Counted from the first letter of the stretch, positions 37,408-47,399 are shown. The stretch is DNA of 49,697 nucleotides from Gammaproteobacteria bacterium (GCA_018825305.1 JAHJEO010000005.1:1-49697), one strand, 5' to 3'. Translations and numbers: made by a program. The notes: generated from the sequence alone by a model not told the origin.

Positions 37408-37938
37408 ATCGCTCAGGAAAAATCGCAGCGCCTCAACGACGAAATCACGGCCCCCGAAATCCGCTTGGTCGGAGCAGAAGGTGAGCAGGTTGGCATCGTG
37501 CCGATTCGTCAGGCGCTGGCAGCGGCCGAAGAGGCCGGACTGGATCTGGTAGAAATCGCACCTCTGGCACAGCCGCCCGTCTGTCGCATCATGGACTTCG
37601 GCAAGTTCAAGTACCAGGAAGCCAAGCGGGCCCACGAGGCCAAGCTGAAGCAGAAGCAGGTGCAGGTGAAGGAAATCAAGTTTCGTCCTGGCACCGATGA
37701 GAACGACTATCAGATCAAGCTGCGCAACGTCATCAAGTTTCTGGGCGAAGGCGACAAGGCAAAGATAACGCTGCGGTTCCGCGGCCGCGAAATGGCGCAC
37801 CAGGAAATCGGCATGCGCGTGCTGGAACGGATCAAGGCGGATCTCGGAGAGCTGATTCTGGTCGAGCAGTTCCCGAAGATGGAAGGCCGTCAGCTTGTCA
37901 TGGTGCTGGCACCGACCAAGAAGCAGTTGAAGCAATGA
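37408..37938 (+). CDS. infC: Translation initiation factor IF-3, ATC start
   Basis: A 176-aa IF-3. N-domain [20 protein letters not shown] and [17 protein letters not shown]-domain [20 protein letters not shown] and [12 protein letters not shown]. No ATG lies near the conserved N-terminus ([13 protein letters not shown]). An ATC at 37408 sits 9 bp after a GGAGAA site and gives the normal length. Rare AUU/AUC starts are typical of infC and underlie its autoregulation, because IF-3 discriminates against them. Confidence 0.95.
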   Translation: MAQEKSQRLNDEITAPEIRLVGAEGEQVGIVPIRQALAAAEEAGLDLVEIAPLAQPPVCRIMDFGKFKYQEAKRAHEAKLKQKQVQVKEIKFRPGTDENDYQIKLRNVIKFLGEGDKAKITLRFRGREMAHQEIGMRVLERIKADLGELILVEQFPKMEGRQLVMVLAPTKKQLKQ

Positions 37939-38050
37939 GTTTCACCCGCTGGCCGTGGCGACGCGGCGGGCGGGGAATACAAGCGGAGCGGGTCATAAAG
38001 TGCCTTCGAGGTGAAGGCCACCTGGCAACGTGTTACAAAGGAGATCTTCG

Positions 38051-38248
38051 ATGCCGAAGATGAAGACCAAGAGCGGGGCCAAGAAGCGCTTCAAGATACG
38101 CGCCGGCGGCAGCATCAAGCGCTCGCAGGCGTTCAAGCGCCATATCCTCACCAAGAAATCCACCAAGAGCAAGCGCCAGCTGCGTGGCATGACGGCCGTC
38201 CATGACGCCGACACCAAGCAGATCCGGGCGATGATGCCCTACGCGTAA
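38051..38248 (+). CDS. rpmI: Ribosomal protein bL35
   Basis: A 65-aa, highly basic protein: [20 protein letters not shown] with C-terminal [26 protein letters not shown] ribosome site 8 bp upstream. The 112-bp leader from infC contains several GC-rich inverted segments, where L20-type autoregulation acts in other bacteria; no specific site is assigned. Confidence 0.97.
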   Translation: MPKMKTKSGAKKRFKIRAGGSIKRSQAFKRHILTKKSTKSKRQLRGMTAVHDADTKQIRAMMPYA

Positions 38249-38260
38249 GGAGAACGAACC

Positions 38261-38620
38261 ATGCCACGAGTCAAACGCGGTGTAACGGCGCGCGCGCGCC
38301 ACAAGAAGGTTCTCGACGCAGCCAAGGGCTATCGCGGTCGTCGTTCCACGGTCTATCGCGTCGCCAAAGAGGCGGTGATGAAGGCCGGCCAATACCAGTA
38401 TCGCGACCGCCGTCAGCGGAAGCGCCAGTTCCGCGCCCTCTGGATCGCCCGTATCAATGCCGGCGCCCGTGAGCTCGGCATGAAGTACAGCACCCTGATG
38501 AACGGCCTCAAGAAGGCTTCGATCGAAGTCGATCGCAAGGTGCTGGCCGATCTGGCGGTGTTCGATAAGCCGGCATTTGCTGCCCTCGCCAACCAGGCCA
38601 AGGCCCAGCTCGGCGCCTGA
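38261..38620 (+). CDS. rplT: Ribosomal protein bL20
   Basis: A 119-aa protein: [60 protein letters not shown]. Twelve bp after rpmI; followed by an intrinsic terminator or attenuator before pheS. Confidence 0.97.
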   Translation: MPRVKRGVTARARHKKVLDAAKGYRGRRSTVYRVAKEAVMKAGQYQYRDRRQRKRQFRALWIARINAGARELGMKYSTLMNGLKKASIEVDRKVLADLAVFDKPAFAALANQAKAQLGA

Positions 38621-38636
38621 GCGGTATTGCAGCAGC

Positions 38637-38675
38637 AAAAAGGAGGCCCCGGTTCGTCTGGTGCCTCCTTTTTTT
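38637..38675 (+). terminator. Intrinsic terminator/attenuator between rplT and pheS
   Basis: AAAAAGGAGGC pairs with GCCTCCTTTTT around a GG/CC-containing loop and ends in a long T-run, 26 bp before the pheS start. No Phe-rich leader peptide is visible, so attenuation is only possible. Confidence 0.85.
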
Positions 38676-38691
38676 GATTCGAATCGGATAA

Positions 38692-39759
<1,068 letters not shown>

Positions 39760-39761
39760 CC

Positions 39762-42149
39762 ATGCAATTTCCCGAATCCTGGCTGCGTGCCCTTGTCAAT
39801 CCGCCGCTGTCGACCGATGAGCTGTGTCATCTGCTGACGATGGCCGGCCTCGAAGTCGAAGAGCGCCGTCCCGCTGCCGCCGACTTTTCGAGCGTCGTCG
39901 TCGCACGCATCCTTACCGCCGAAAAACATCCGGATGCCGACAAACTCCGACTCTGTTCCGTCGACACCGGCGAACATGGCGTGCTCGCCATCGTCTGCGG
40001 TGCGCCGAATGCGGCTGCCGGCATGCTGGTGCCCTGTGCCCTGGTCGGCGCCAAGTTGCCGGGCCTTGAAATCAAGAAAGCCAAGGTACGCGGCATCGAG
40101 AGCTTCGGCATGCTCTGCTCGGCGCGCGAACTTGGTCTGTCCGAAGACCACGGCGGCCTGTTGCCCCTGCCGGCCGACGCGCCCATCGGCCAGGACGTGC
40201 GTCGTTATCTCAACCTCGACGACACGCTGATTACCCTCAAGCTCACCCCCAACCGCGCCGACTGCCTGTCGCTGAGCGGCATCGCGCGCGAAGTCGCCGC
40301 GCTTACCGGCGCGCCGCTGACGCTGCCCGTCGTTGCTGCCGTCGCATCGGCGCACGACGCGACCCGTGCCGTGGTGCTCGACGCACCGGCCGCGTGTCCG
40401 CGCTATTGCGGCCGCATCGTCCGCGGCGTCGACGCCCGCGCCGCCACGCCGGACTGGATGAAACAGCGCATCGAGCGTTGCGGCATCCGTCCGATTTCCG
40501 CGCTGGTAGACATCACCAATTACGTCATGCTTGAGCTCGGCCAGCCGCTGCATGCGTTTGACGACGTGCAACTGAGTGGTGCGATTCACGTCCGCTATCC
40601 CACTGCTGGCGAACAGCTACTGTTGCTGAACGAACAGACGGTCACGCCTGGCGCCGATACCGCACTGATCGCCGACGAGGCCAAGGCCCTGGCGATGGCC
40701 GGCATCATGGGTGGTGAGCACTCCGGCATCAACGACGCCACGACAGACCTCTTCCTCGAAAGCGCCTTCTTCACCCCCGACGCCATCGCCGGCAAGGCCC
40801 GCACGCTCGGGTTTTCCAGCGACGCATCGTATCGCTACGAACGCGGCGTCGATTTCGAACTGCAGCGGGTTGCCATCGAGCGCGCCACGCAACTGATTCT
40901 CGACATCTGTGGCGGGCATCCTGGCCCGGTGGTAGAAGCAGTCGCCACCTCCCACCTGCCAAGACGCGACACTGTTCGTTTGCGCAGCTCGCGTGCCGCC
41001 AAGGTTCTCGGCATCGCGCTGACGCCGACGCAGATAGAGTCATTGCTTTCAGGCCTCGGACTGGCATGCGTTCGCGACCAGGATGGCGATGGCGACTTCA
41101 TCGTCACGCCGCCTTCTCGCCGCTTCGACATCGCCATCGAAGAGGACCTGATCGAGGAACTGGCGCGCCTGCACGGCTACGACAACATTCCGGCGCCGCC
41201 GCCGAAGGCGCACATGGCCATGCTGCCGCAGACCGAGTCGAGCCGCATGCCGCGCGACGTGCGGCAGCTGCTCGCCGATCTCGGCTATCACGAGGTGGTG
41301 AACTTCAGCTTCGTCGAGTCCGCCTGGGAGCGGGACTTTTGCGACAACGTTGCGCCGATCACGCTGGCCAACCCGATTACCAGTCAGGCCAGTGTCATGC
41401 GCTCCAGCCTGATAGGCGGGCTGGTTGGCAACCTCGTTGCCAACCGCAGTCGCCAGGTCGACCGGGTTCGTGTTTTCGAGATCGGCCGCTGTTTCCGCAA
41501 CGCCGCCACTGGCGGCCCGGTGCCGGGCTTCGATCAACCCTTGCGTGTCGCCGGGCTGTGTGCAGCAACGGCGCTGCCAGAACAATGGGGTACGACCGGG
41601 CGGCCGGTAGACTTCTTCGACGTCAAGGCCGATGTCGAAGCGCTGCTGGCCCCGGCCGGATTGCGTTTCGAGAAGGTGCAGCATCCGGCACTGCATCCCG
41701 GCCGCGCTGCGACGGTCAGCCGCGACGGCGTGGTGATCGGCGTTGTCGGCGAGCTTCATCCGCGCTGGGTACAGAAATACGAACTCGGTGCGGCTCCCAT
41801 CGTCTTTGAGCTCGAATTGGCGGCGCTGCTGGCATGCTCGCTACCGTCCTACCGGGAAATTTCGCGATTCCCCGCCGTCACCCGCGACATCGCGCTCGTC
41901 GTGGGTCAGGAACAGCCGGTTCAGCCCATTCTGGATGCGTTGATGAGCAAGGCGGCAACTATTGTTCGAGGCGTCGAATTGTTCGACGTTTACCAGGGGA
42001 AGGGTCTTGCCGATGGCAAGAAAAGCCTTGCGTTTCGGATAGTTATGCAAGATACTCAACGCACCCTATCAGACGGGGAGGTCGAGGCGGCGGTGGTTGA
42101 ACTCGTCGCGACAGCACAGTCCGCGTTCTACGCAGAGCTGCGCAAATGA
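39762..42149 (+). CDS. pheT: Phenylalanyl-tRNA synthetase beta subunit
   Basis: A 795-aa subunit with a tRNA-binding (EMAP-like) domain ([20 protein letters not shown]), B3/B4 editing region ([20 protein letters not shown]), B5 domain ([20 protein letters not shown]), class II-like core and C-terminal FDX-ACB domain ([20 protein letters not shown]). Forms the alpha2-beta2 enzyme with PheS. The dispersed repeat encodes [10 protein letters not shown] in the linker before the EMAP-like domain (residues ~35-44). Confidence 0.96.
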   Translation: MQFPESWLRALVNPPLSTDELCHLLTMAGLEVEERRPAAADFSSVVVARILTAEKHPDADKLRLCSVDTGEHGVLAIVCGAPNAAAGMLVPCALVGAKLPGLEIKKAKVRGIESFGMLCSARELGLSEDHGGLLPLPADAPIGQDVRRYLNLDDTLITLKLTPNRADCLSLSGIAREVAALTGAPLTLPVVAAVASAHDATRAVVLDAPAACPRYCGRIVRGVDARAATPDWMKQRIERCGIRPISALVDITNYVMLELGQPLHAFDDVQLSGAIHVRYPTAGEQLLLLNEQTVTPGADTALIADEAKALAMAGIMGGEHSGINDATTDLFLESAFFTPDAIAGKARTLGFSSDASYRYERGVDFELQRVAIERATQLILDICGGHPGPVVEAVATSHLPRRDTVRLRSSRAAKVLGIALTPTQIESLLSGLGLACVRDQDGDGDFIVTPPSRRFDIAIEEDLIEELARLHGYDNIPAPPPKAHMAMLPQTESSRMPRDVRQLLADLGYHEVVNFSFVESAWERDFCDNVAPITLANPITSQASVMRSSLIGGLVGNLVANRSRQVDRVRVFEIGRCFRNAATGGPVPGFDQPLRVAGLCAATALPEQWGTTGRPVDFFDVKADVEALLAPAGLRFEKVQHPALHPGRAATVSRDGVVIGVVGELHPRWVQKYELGAAPIVFELELAALLACSLPSYREISRFPAVTRDIALVVGQEQPVQPILDALMSKAATIVRGVELFDVYQGKGLADGKKSLAFRIVMQDTQRTLSDGEVEAAVVELVATAQSAFYAELRK
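39865..39888 (-). repeat. Dispersed 24-bp repeat, copy 7 (pheT)
   Basis: Minus-strand match with three adjacent mismatches in the middle (CTG to GCA). The outer 10-11 bases on each side are intact. It encodes RRPAAADF in pheT. Confidence 0.6.
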
Positions 42150-42169
42150 TCAGGGTTCCGGGGGATAGA

Positions 42170-42475
42170 ATGACACTTACAAAGGCCGAACTTGCCGATC
42201 TGCTGTTTGAAAAGGTTGGGCTGAACAAGAGGGAAGCCAAGGACATGGTCGAAGGCTTTTTCGAGAAGGTTCGTGATGCGCTCGAGAGCGGCGATGGAGT
42301 CAAACTCTCCGGCTTCGGCAACTTTCAACTGCGCGACAAGCCGCAGCGTCCCGGACGCAATCCGAAGACCGGGGAAGAAATACCCATCACCGCCCGCCGG
42401 GTCGTTACCTTCCACGCCAGTCAGAAACTGAAGGCCTCGGTCGAAAGCCTGCACAATGGCGACAGCCAGTCATAG
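42170..42475 (+). CDS. ihfA: Integration host factor alpha subunit
   Basis: A 101-aa DNA-bending protein: [40 protein letters not shown] with the DNA-intercalating RPGRNPKTG arm. Start at 42170 follows a GGGGGAT site and matches the family N-terminus; a frame starting at 42146 would overlap pheT. Conserved pheT-ihfA-merR order. Confidence 0.96.
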   Translation: MTLTKAELADLLFEKVGLNKREAKDMVEGFFEKVRDALESGDGVKLSGFGNFQLRDKPQRPGRNPKTGEEIPITARRVVTFHASQKLKASVESLHNGDSQS

Positions 42476-42824
42476 CCCGGGCAGCGACCTGCCGCCGATC
42501 CCCGCCAAGCGCTACTTCACGATCGGCGAAGTGAGCGAGTTGTGCGGCGTCAAGCCGCATGTCCTGCGGTACTGGGAGCAGGAATTCACCCAGCTCAAGC
42601 CAGTCAAGCGCCGCGGCAACCGGCGCTACTACCAGCATCACGAAGTGCTGCTGGTGCGGCGCATCCGCGAACTGCTGTACCGCGAAGGGTTCACCATCAG
42701 TGGCGCACGCAACCGCCTTGACGAGGGTTCCGAAAAGCCGAACCTCAATGACGAGGTCGCACCCCAGATGCTTCCGTCCGTGCGCGCCGAATTGGCAGGA
42801 ATTATCCAATTGCTCCGCCTCTGA
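42456..42824 (+). CDS. MerR-family transcriptional regulator
   Basis: A 122-aa regulator. HTH_MerR at ~18-90: [60 protein letters not shown]. No effector Cys cluster. It is the conserved MerR-like protein found after ihfA in proteobacteria; function unknown. Overlaps ihfA by 20 bp. Confidence 0.9.
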   Translation: MATASHSPGSDLPPIPAKRYFTIGEVSELCGVKPHVLRYWEQEFTQLKPVKRRGNRRYYQHHEVLLVRRIRELLYREGFTISGARNRLDEGSEKPNLNDEVAPQMLPSVRAELAGIIQLLRL

Positions 42825-42856
42825 TCGAGAGCAACTGATATACTCCGCGGCTCGTG

Positions 42857-42934
<78 letters not shown>

Positions 42935-42942
42935 GTAATACC

Positions 42943-42976
42943 AAGGGTTTCCGGTTAATCGCCGGAAACCCTTTTT
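42943..42976 (+). terminator. Intrinsic terminator after tRNA-Pro
   Basis: AAGGGTTTCCGG pairs with CCGGAAACCCTT, 7-nt loop, T-run. Just beyond it (42990-43035) GCGGTACGGT occurs twice directly and once inverted (ACCGTACCGC). Confidence 0.88.
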
Positions 42977-42992
42977 CATTTTTGGCGATTTG

Positions 42993-43036
42993 CGGTACGG
43001 TCAGCGGTACGGTATGGCAATTTCTACCGTACCGCC
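42993..43036. repeat. GCGGTACGGT repeats at the island edge
   Basis: Two direct copies of GCGGTACGGT separated by 2 bp and one inverted copy ACCGTACCGC ~16 bp on. Lies between tRNA-Pro and the first island gene; could be an attachment-arm or recombinase site, or a relic. Confidence 0.45.
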
Positions 43037-43045
43037 GAGTCCCCA

Positions 43046-44062
43046 TCACTTGGTCACCGTCACCCTAACCTCCACTCCCCCAGCCTTCCTGTAACGATCA
43101 AGATCGACGCCCTTCAACTCAGGCACCTTCTTGTAATCCACGCTGCCCTGCTTCCAGAACCGCGTCACCGTCACCCCGTCCCCGTTCTCGCTGGCATGCG
43201 ACGCCAGCCCCACCAGTCGCTCCCGCGCCTTCTCCAGCGCCTCAGCCGCCTTGTCGGCCTCCTGCTTCGCCTGAAGGTAGAGACCGGCAGCCAGTTGCCA
43301 CGCCGGGTCTGTCCGCGCCACCGTATCCCTATCGGTCAACGGCGGTGGCGTATCGGTGTCCAGGTAGCGCTGGAACACCTCCCACGCGGCGCGTATCGCC
43401 GCCATGGCCGCCTCATCGCGCACTATCTCCACCAAGATGCCATCGCTGCCGTCGAACACATACAGATCGGCGATCTGGGCATCAGCCAAGGTCTCGGCAC
43501 CGAAGTAGGCCAGCAACCGTACCCGGTCGCCCTTGGTCTCGTCGAGCAGCCGTTCCAGCTGGGCGATCTGCGCCGTCGAAATCGCCTTGGTCTGGCGGAT
43601 CGGCACAGGGATGGTGGCCGCACCCTGCGGTTTCTCGCCGGCTACTGGCTCGTCGGATTTCTCCTCCGTGCCCTGCGGCAAGTCCTCACCGGCGTAGATG
43701 TACAAGCCGAGTCCATGTAGCGCGATGGCCTTGACCAGGCAGCGTTGCAAGCTGGTGTTGATCTCGAAGCTGGTGGGCGCGAGGATGGGGCGGTTCTTGC
43801 CGTCGAGCACGGGATGAATCTGGCTGAGGGTGACGCCCCTGACGGTAACGGCCACCTCGACGAAGCAGCCGGCATCGCTGGTGAGATAGGGCAGATCGCC
43901 GAAGCGCTTGACCTCCCACGTTGCCTGCGGATCGAACTGCCGCAGCTGCGAGACGGCGAAGGGCCAGCTGAGATAGCTGAACTGCCCCTTGCGTTCGACG
44001 TGATCGTTGACGTTGATGGCAGCCAGTTGGCTGAAGTAGTTGCTGTCGTTTGCTGATTTCAT
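43046..44062 (-). CDS. SAK3-type (DUF1071) single-strand annealing protein
   Basis: A 338-aa protein. The N-terminal ~150 residues match the DUF1071/SAK3 annealing family: YFSQLAAINVNDHVERKGQF, YLSWPFAVSQLRQFDPQATW, PYLTSDAGCFVEVAVTV, SFEINTSLQRCLVKAIALHG and LGLYIYAGEDLP. A middle segment (SDEP... TKAISTAQIAQLERLLDETK) and a C-terminal end (SVDYKKVPELKGVDLDRYRK) resemble parts of phage recombination modules. Likely anneals complementary ssDNA for element replication or recombination. First gene of the island; a terminator-like hairpin lies 33-68 bp upstream of its start. Confidence 0.78.
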   Translation of the reverse strand: MKSANDSNYFSQLAAINVNDHVERKGQFSYLSWPFAVSQLRQFDPQATWEVKRFGDLPYLTSDAGCFVEVAVTVRGVTLSQIHPVLDGKNRPILAPTSFEINTSLQRCLVKAIALHGLGLYIYAGEDLPQGTEEKSDEPVAGEKPQGAATIPVPIRQTKAISTAQIAQLERLLDETKGDRVRLLAYFGAETLADAQIADLYVFDGSDGILVEIVRDEAAMAAIRAAWEVFQRYLDTDTPPPLTDRDTVARTDPAWQLAAGLYLQAKQEADKAAEALEKARERLVGLASHASENGDGVTVTRFWKQGSVDYKKVPELKGVDLDRYRKAGGVEVRVTVTK

Positions 44063-44094
44063 GGTGATGCTCCTTATCGGATGGATAAAACGAC

Positions 44095-44130
44095 GACGCC
44101 CCGGCAGGCTGGGATAGCCTCCGGGGCGTC
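44095..44130 (-). terminator. Terminator-like hairpin before the SAK3 gene
   Basis: GACGCCCCGG/CCGGGGCGTC outer arms with inner AGGCT/AGCCT. On the minus strand it is followed by GTCGTTTTAT. Lies between the 59-aa gene and the SAK3 gene, in the leader of the latter. Confidence 0.65.
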
Positions 44131-44231
44131 ACGGGATGCCTGCTCAAGATCGCAGGCAAAGGGATTCCGACGTTTTCAGTTTATTGAGCGCATAACCTCG
44201 GGAAACACTCTTGTTGGTATGGGGATGAAAC

Positions 44232-44411
44232 TCAGACGGTGCCCAGCCGGGCGACACCGTCGTACTGCTCGAACAGGGCGGACTCGACACAGGAACTGAG
44301 GTCGACCTCCTCTCCTTCGAACAACTGTCGCGTCTCCTCGGCGCTGGTGGCAGCAACCAAGTAGAAGTCCGTGCCGTTGCTCTCGGTCTGGCGCGTAACG
44401 ATGAACAGCAT
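44232..44411 (-). CDS. Small protein of unknown function
   Basis: A 59-aa acidic protein (MLFIVTRQTESNGTDFYLVA... FEGEEVDLSSCVESALFEQY). Strong GGAGG ribosome site. It lies 14 bp after the ArdC-like gene, probably cotranscribed. No family recognised. Confidence 0.6.
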   Translation of the reverse strand: MLFIVTRQTESNGTDFYLVAATSAEETRQLFEGEEVDLSSCVESALFEQYDGVARLGTV

Positions 44412-44425
44412 GGTGGCCTCCGCGA

Positions 44426-45313
44426 TCAGGCAGCCAGGGCGTCGGCAGGACTCGGTGCCACCTGCGCCACGCCAAGGGCGTAGTCGGCTGCCTTCTGCGC
44501 GGCACCGGCGGCGACGAAGATCAGCCGCTTGTCGCGTTTCAAGGCATCGAGCCAGTGGTCGATGTAGCTGGCGTGTTCCAGCCGCGCCGGCAGGCCGCAA
44601 TAGGCGCACAGGAACGCTGCACCCATCTCGGCCACCAGTTCCTCATAAGCGTAGGCGTCGATGCCGTGACGCTTGCCGAGCATCCGGTTCAAACGCTGCG
44701 GATGCCCTGTCCAGTGCGTCAGTTCATGCAGCGCCACGGCGTAGTAGTCATCGCTATCCGGGAACCACGCCGGTGGCGGTAGCCGAATCATGTCCTCGCT
44801 CGGGCTGTAGAAGGCGCGATTGCCGCCGTGGCGGATGACCGCGCCTGAGGCATACAGCAGCTGCTCGGCTTCGCCAATGGGTTGCCACGCCGGTGTCCCC
44901 CGCAACTCGAAACGCTCGGGCAGGAACTCCAGCTGGCTGGTGTTGAACACCGTGTAGCTCCTGAGCATGGGGACGACGCGCTTCGGTTCCTCGCTGGCTT
45001 CGGTGAAGCCGTTGTCCTTCTCCTCCTCGACTTCCTTGAACTTGAAGAAGACGATGGACGTGCCGTGCTCGCCCTTCCTGACCTTGGCACCGAGTTCGTT
45101 GGCCTGCTTGAGGGTGACCCAGCGGCTGTCGCCGTAGCCCCGACTCATGGCCTCGATGCTGAGCATGAGGATGTTGATGCCGCGGTAGGGCTTGCCGGTC
45201 GCAAGATTGCTCGGCAGGGCCGTGTGATCCGTCCACGGAATTATCCATGGCGGGGTGCCGGTTTCGAGGGACGCGATGATGCGGTCGGTGACGGCTTGGT
45301 AGATGTCGTTCAT
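44426..45313 (-). CDS. ArdC-like antirestriction protein (ssDNA-binding + zincin domain)
   Basis: A 295-aa protein. N-terminal ArdC ssDNA-binding domain (DIYQAVTDRIIASLETGTPP, GKPYRGINILML, WVTLKQANELGAKVRKGEHG, VFFKF) and a C-terminal MPTase-type metallopeptidase domain with HELTHWTGH (zinc ligands His-His) and EELVAEMGAAFLCAYCGL (glutamate). ArdC proteins are carried by conjugative plasmids and protect incoming DNA from host restriction. Marks this region as mobile or plasmid-derived. Confidence 0.88.
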   Translation of the reverse strand: MNDIYQAVTDRIIASLETGTPPWIIPWTDHTALPSNLATGKPYRGINILMLSIEAMSRGYGDSRWVTLKQANELGAKVRKGEHGTSIVFFKFKEVEEEKDNGFTEASEEPKRVVPMLRSYTVFNTSQLEFLPERFELRGTPAWQPIGEAEQLLYASGAVIRHGGNRAFYSPSEDMIRLPPPAWFPDSDDYYAVALHELTHWTGHPQRLNRMLGKRHGIDAYAYEELVAEMGAAFLCAYCGLPARLEHASYIDHWLDALKRDKRLIFVAAGAAQKAADYALGVAQVAPSPADALAA

Positions 45314-45334
45314 TTGTGGCTCCTAAAAAGGTTC

Positions 45335-45366
45335 GCCCCAGCCGGGAGTGACCCGGGCTGGGGCGA
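45335..45366 (-). terminator. Terminator-like hairpin before the ArdC-like gene
   Basis: CGCCCCAGCC/GGCTGGGGCG arms. On the minus strand followed by AACCTTTTTAGGAG, so the T-run abuts the ribosome site 22 bp before the start. Confidence 0.65.
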
Positions 45367-45432
45367 TAAGGGATGGAACGAATGGAAACTACGGAATCTG
45401 CTATCTGAGCATCTTCATGAACACGAAGACAA

Positions 45433-45460
45433 GAAGTCGGGCGCTTTGTCGCCCGACTTC
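45433..45460 (-). terminator. Perfect 11-bp hairpin downstream of the 91-aa membrane protein gene
   Basis: GAAGTCGGGCG and CGCCCGACTTC around a 6-nt loop, 51 bp after the stop at 45511; followed on the minus strand by TTGTCTTC. Probable terminator. Confidence 0.6.
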
Positions 45461-45510
45461 AGCCGTGCCAGCAGCGAAGAAGACCCAGCGCAGCGTCTTG
45501 TCGCGCTTGC

Positions 45511-45786
45511 CTACACGTCGAGACGGATCCGCCCCGGGTAGTAGGTGTTGCCGCCGACGTAGCCAATCAGCGATTTGAGACCGCTGGTGGCGAGGCTGGT
45601 CATGAGACCGGCCACCGTCGCTGCCATCACGCCGTTGAAGGTGCCCCAGTGGATGATCAGCACCAGTGCTGTCACCGCGAGGTCGATCTTCAGGTCGTGT
45701 TTCAAGGCCTTGAGCATCGTCCTGCGGGGTAGCTTGGCAAAGATCAGTCCCACGCCGAGGAAGATCATGAATCCGGTGGCGAGCAT
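45511..45786 (-). CDS. Small membrane protein of unknown function
   Basis: A 91-aa protein with two to three hydrophobic segments (LATGFMIFLGVGLIFA, DLAVTALVLIIHWGTFNGVM, ATVAGLMTSLATSGL) and a short soluble end (GYVGGNTYYPGRIRLDV). Similar small membrane proteins occur in plasmid and phage clusters, but no family is named. It lies 12 bp after the 64-aa gene. Confidence 0.65.
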   Translation of the reverse strand: MLATGFMIFLGVGLIFAKLPRRTMLKALKHDLKIDLAVTALVLIIHWGTFNGVMAATVAGLMTSLATSGLKSLIGYVGGNTYYPGRIRLDV

Positions 45787-45798
45787 GATCTTCCTCCG

Positions 45799-45993
45799 TC
45801 AGGCGTTTGGGCGGGAGGATTCCTCCCACGCTTCGCGCACGTCGTTGGCCGCCTGGGTGGCGACCGCCGGCAGCTGGCTGACGTAGTCGGCGACGGTGCG
45901 CAATGCACGGAAGGTGAACAGGGCGCAGGTCTTGACGACCTTGCCCTCTTCGCTCGGGTTGGACAGCGGGATGGGACTGAGATGTGTCTTCAT
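45799..45993 (-). CDS. Small protein of unknown function
   Basis: A 64-aa protein (MKTHLSPIPLSNPSEEGKVV... QAANDVREAWEESSRPNA), strong AAGGAG site. The ribosome-site context AAGGAGTATCACCATG is nearly the same as before the SAK3 gene. Also preceded by a terminator-like hairpin. Confidence 0.6.
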   Translation of the reverse strand: MKTHLSPIPLSNPSEEGKVVKTCALFTFRALRTVADYVSQLPAVATQAANDVREAWEESSRPNA

Positions 45994-46024
45994 GGTGATA
46001 CTCCTTGTGTAGGTACAACGAAAA

Positions 46025-46055
46025 ACGGCGTCGAGCCGCAAGGGCCAGACGCCGT
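46025..46055 (-). terminator. Terminator-like hairpin before the 64-aa gene
   Basis: ACGGCGTC/GACGCCGT arms; on the minus strand followed directly by TTTTTCG, 32 bp before the start at 45993. Confidence 0.6.
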
Positions 46056-46104
46056 GGGATAGACCGGGCAGACTAAGCTGTCAGGTCAATTCGGGAGATG
46101 GGGC

Positions 46105-46121
46105 TTGATAGTGACTATCAA
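46105..46121. promoter_or_regulatory. 17-bp perfect palindrome, operator-like
   Basis: TTGATAGTGACTATCAA is symmetric about its central G. It lies 112 bp upstream of the first minus-strand island gene and may be a repressor site. The stretch 46122-46597 has no convincing gene. Confidence 0.5.
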
Positions 46122-46146
46122 TCCTTCTTCACAAAAAGTAAGGAAT

Positions 46147-46173
46147 GCAGCCGGATGGATTCAATCCGGCTGC
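46147..46173. repeat. 10-bp-arm hairpin in a gene-free stretch
   Basis: GCAGCCGGAT (46147-46156) and ATCCGGCTGC (46164-46173) with a 7-nt loop. No T-run on the plus strand. A second, AT-rich dyad (GAAAATTT/AAATTTTC) sits at 46411-46431. Confidence 0.5.
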
Positions 46174-46556
46174 CGGGAGATTGTTCTGGCGGTGCGGGTG
46201 GAATAGACGACGAACCAGACTGGATGTTGGGTCGCGCCGGGCGCAGTGCCAAGCGAATGTACTATCGTCACGGCAAGCTGCCACTTAGCGTCTGCACGCG
46301 CGATCGAAATAGTATTTCAGAGTGACAATGGGTCCCATCCACCTCGGTATGAAAACGAAATCCGAACCGGGGTGGGGTAATGGAGAAACGGGGGATAGGC
46401 TACCGCGCGAGAAAATTTGTGAAAAATTTTCGGGAAAAGACTATGCTTCATGCATTTGCGGTGCCGACGCATCCGTTTTTTTCCGACCACCCTGCGAAAC
46501 CTCAACCCTCCACATGTTCGACAAGAAGTCGATGCAGAAATTCCTGTTGGAACTCG

Positions 46557-46581
46557 GCTGCCTTACATGTGGTACGACGTA
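46557..46581 (+). repeat. 25-bp inverted repeat, left copy
   Basis: Matches the reverse complement of 47885-47909 in 24 of 25 bases (core TACATGTGGTACGACGTA). The two copies enclose ~1.3 kb with small genes. Confidence 0.75.
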
Positions 46582-46597
46582 ATCAAACTGACACAAG

Positions 46598-47119
46598 ATG
46601 CCCATCACACCCTATCATTTCGGTCCCGCACTCGCTGTACGCGAAATTGTCGGTCATCGACACTTCGGGATATGGGCCTTCACCACAACACAGGTTCTGC
46701 TCGATCTTGAACCACTGATTGGTCTGCAAACCAATGCAACAGACCTCCACACACTGCACACACCGCTGATGGGTGTCATCTACACCATCGCTGCTGTTGC
46801 ACTCATGTGGAAGTGGGAACGCTGGTCAGCTATCCCCGGTGCCGTCTTCGGTACAGTCAGCCATCTGTGGCTCGACGCCATCTACCATGCCGATGTGGCA
46901 GAGAACATGCGTCGCAATGGGTTCTACAACATTCAGGAAGGACCGCAAGACGCGATCCTGATCTGTCTCGCAGGGTTTGCGCTATTTGCGCTTGTCCTCA
47001 TCGTCCTTCATGTAGGACGGCTCTTGGGACTTCCAGTTCATCGGGTTGAGCAAACTACCCAATCCCCGCTTACGAGCTTGCGCAGCCAGCTCGATCGCAT
47101 CCGCAGCTATATCCGTTGA
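46598..47119 (+). CDS. YdjM/DUF457-like membrane-bound hydrolase family protein
   Basis: A 173-aa protein with the PF04307-like pattern: MPITPYHFGPALAVREIV at the start, LLDLEPLIGL, HTLHTPLMGVIYTIA and GTVSHLWLDAIYHADV, with three hydrophobic segments. Conserved His and Asp residues sit where this family has its putative metal ligands. The enzymatic activity of the family is unproven. It starts 16 bp after the left inverted-repeat copy. The C-terminal end overlaps a possible minus-strand ORF. Confidence 0.7.
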   Translation: MPITPYHFGPALAVREIVGHRHFGIWAFTTTQVLLDLEPLIGLQTNATDLHTLHTPLMGVIYTIAAVALMWKWERWSAIPGAVFGTVSHLWLDAIYHADVAENMRRNGFYNIQEGPQDAILICLAGFALFALVLIVLHVGRLLGLPVHRVEQTTQSPLTSLRSQLDRIRSYIR

Positions 47120-47203
47120 GTCCAATAGACGATTGGCACCTGCAGTATTGTTGCGCAAGTCCTGAAAGGAATTCTCGATAGTAGGTAGTGCAAGGAGATT
47201 CAC
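46982..47203 (-). CDS. Possible 73-aa ORF antisense to the YdjM-like 3' end
   Basis: From GTG 47203: VNLLALPTIENSFQDLRNNT ... LNPMNWKSQEPSYMKDDEDK. Composition looks protein-like, but it overlaps the plus-strand gene by 138 bp and the next gene starts at the same place. May be spurious. Confidence 0.25.
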   Translation of the reverse strand: MNLLALPTIENSFQDLRNNTAGANRLLDSTDIAADAIELAAQARKRGLGSLLNPMNWKSQEPSYMKDDEDKRK

Positions 47204-47204
47204 G

Positions 47205-47399
47205 ATGCAAAAGACCCGGCAATTGCTGAAAGGCGTGCTTCCAGCCTCAGCAGTAAAAGACTTCAACTCAATGTTGGAAGCGGCAAAGAAGGAAGCGAGG
47301 GAAGCCAAACCGGAGCAACAGAAATCGGCAGAGCCGATTGAGATTTTGGCAGACCCGATGACACCCCCGTTCGAGATAGTGGAGGGCAGTCCGTTCTAA
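47205..47399 (+). CDS. Small protein of unknown function
   Basis: A 64-aa charged protein (MQKTRQLLKGVLPASAVKDF, helix LEAAKKEAREAKPEQQ, acidic end FEIVEGSPF) behind a clear AAGGAG site. No family recognised. The sequence just after its stop (47398-47423) loosely resembles the dispersed repeat. Confidence 0.55.
   Translation: MQKTRQLLKGVLPASAVKDFNSMLEAAKKEAREAKPEQQKSAEPIEILADPMTPPFEIVEGSPF

Noticed and set aside
37500-37525. An extra copy of the dispersed repeat in infC (GTCAGGCGCTGGCAGCGG)
   Set aside because: Only short shared cores; the peptide [12 protein letters not shown] is ordinary IF-3 sequence.
45401-46018. A 205-codon minus-strand frame across the small island genes
   Set aside because: It overlaps the 91-aa and 64-aa genes in another frame, and those have strong ribosome sites and protein-like composition.
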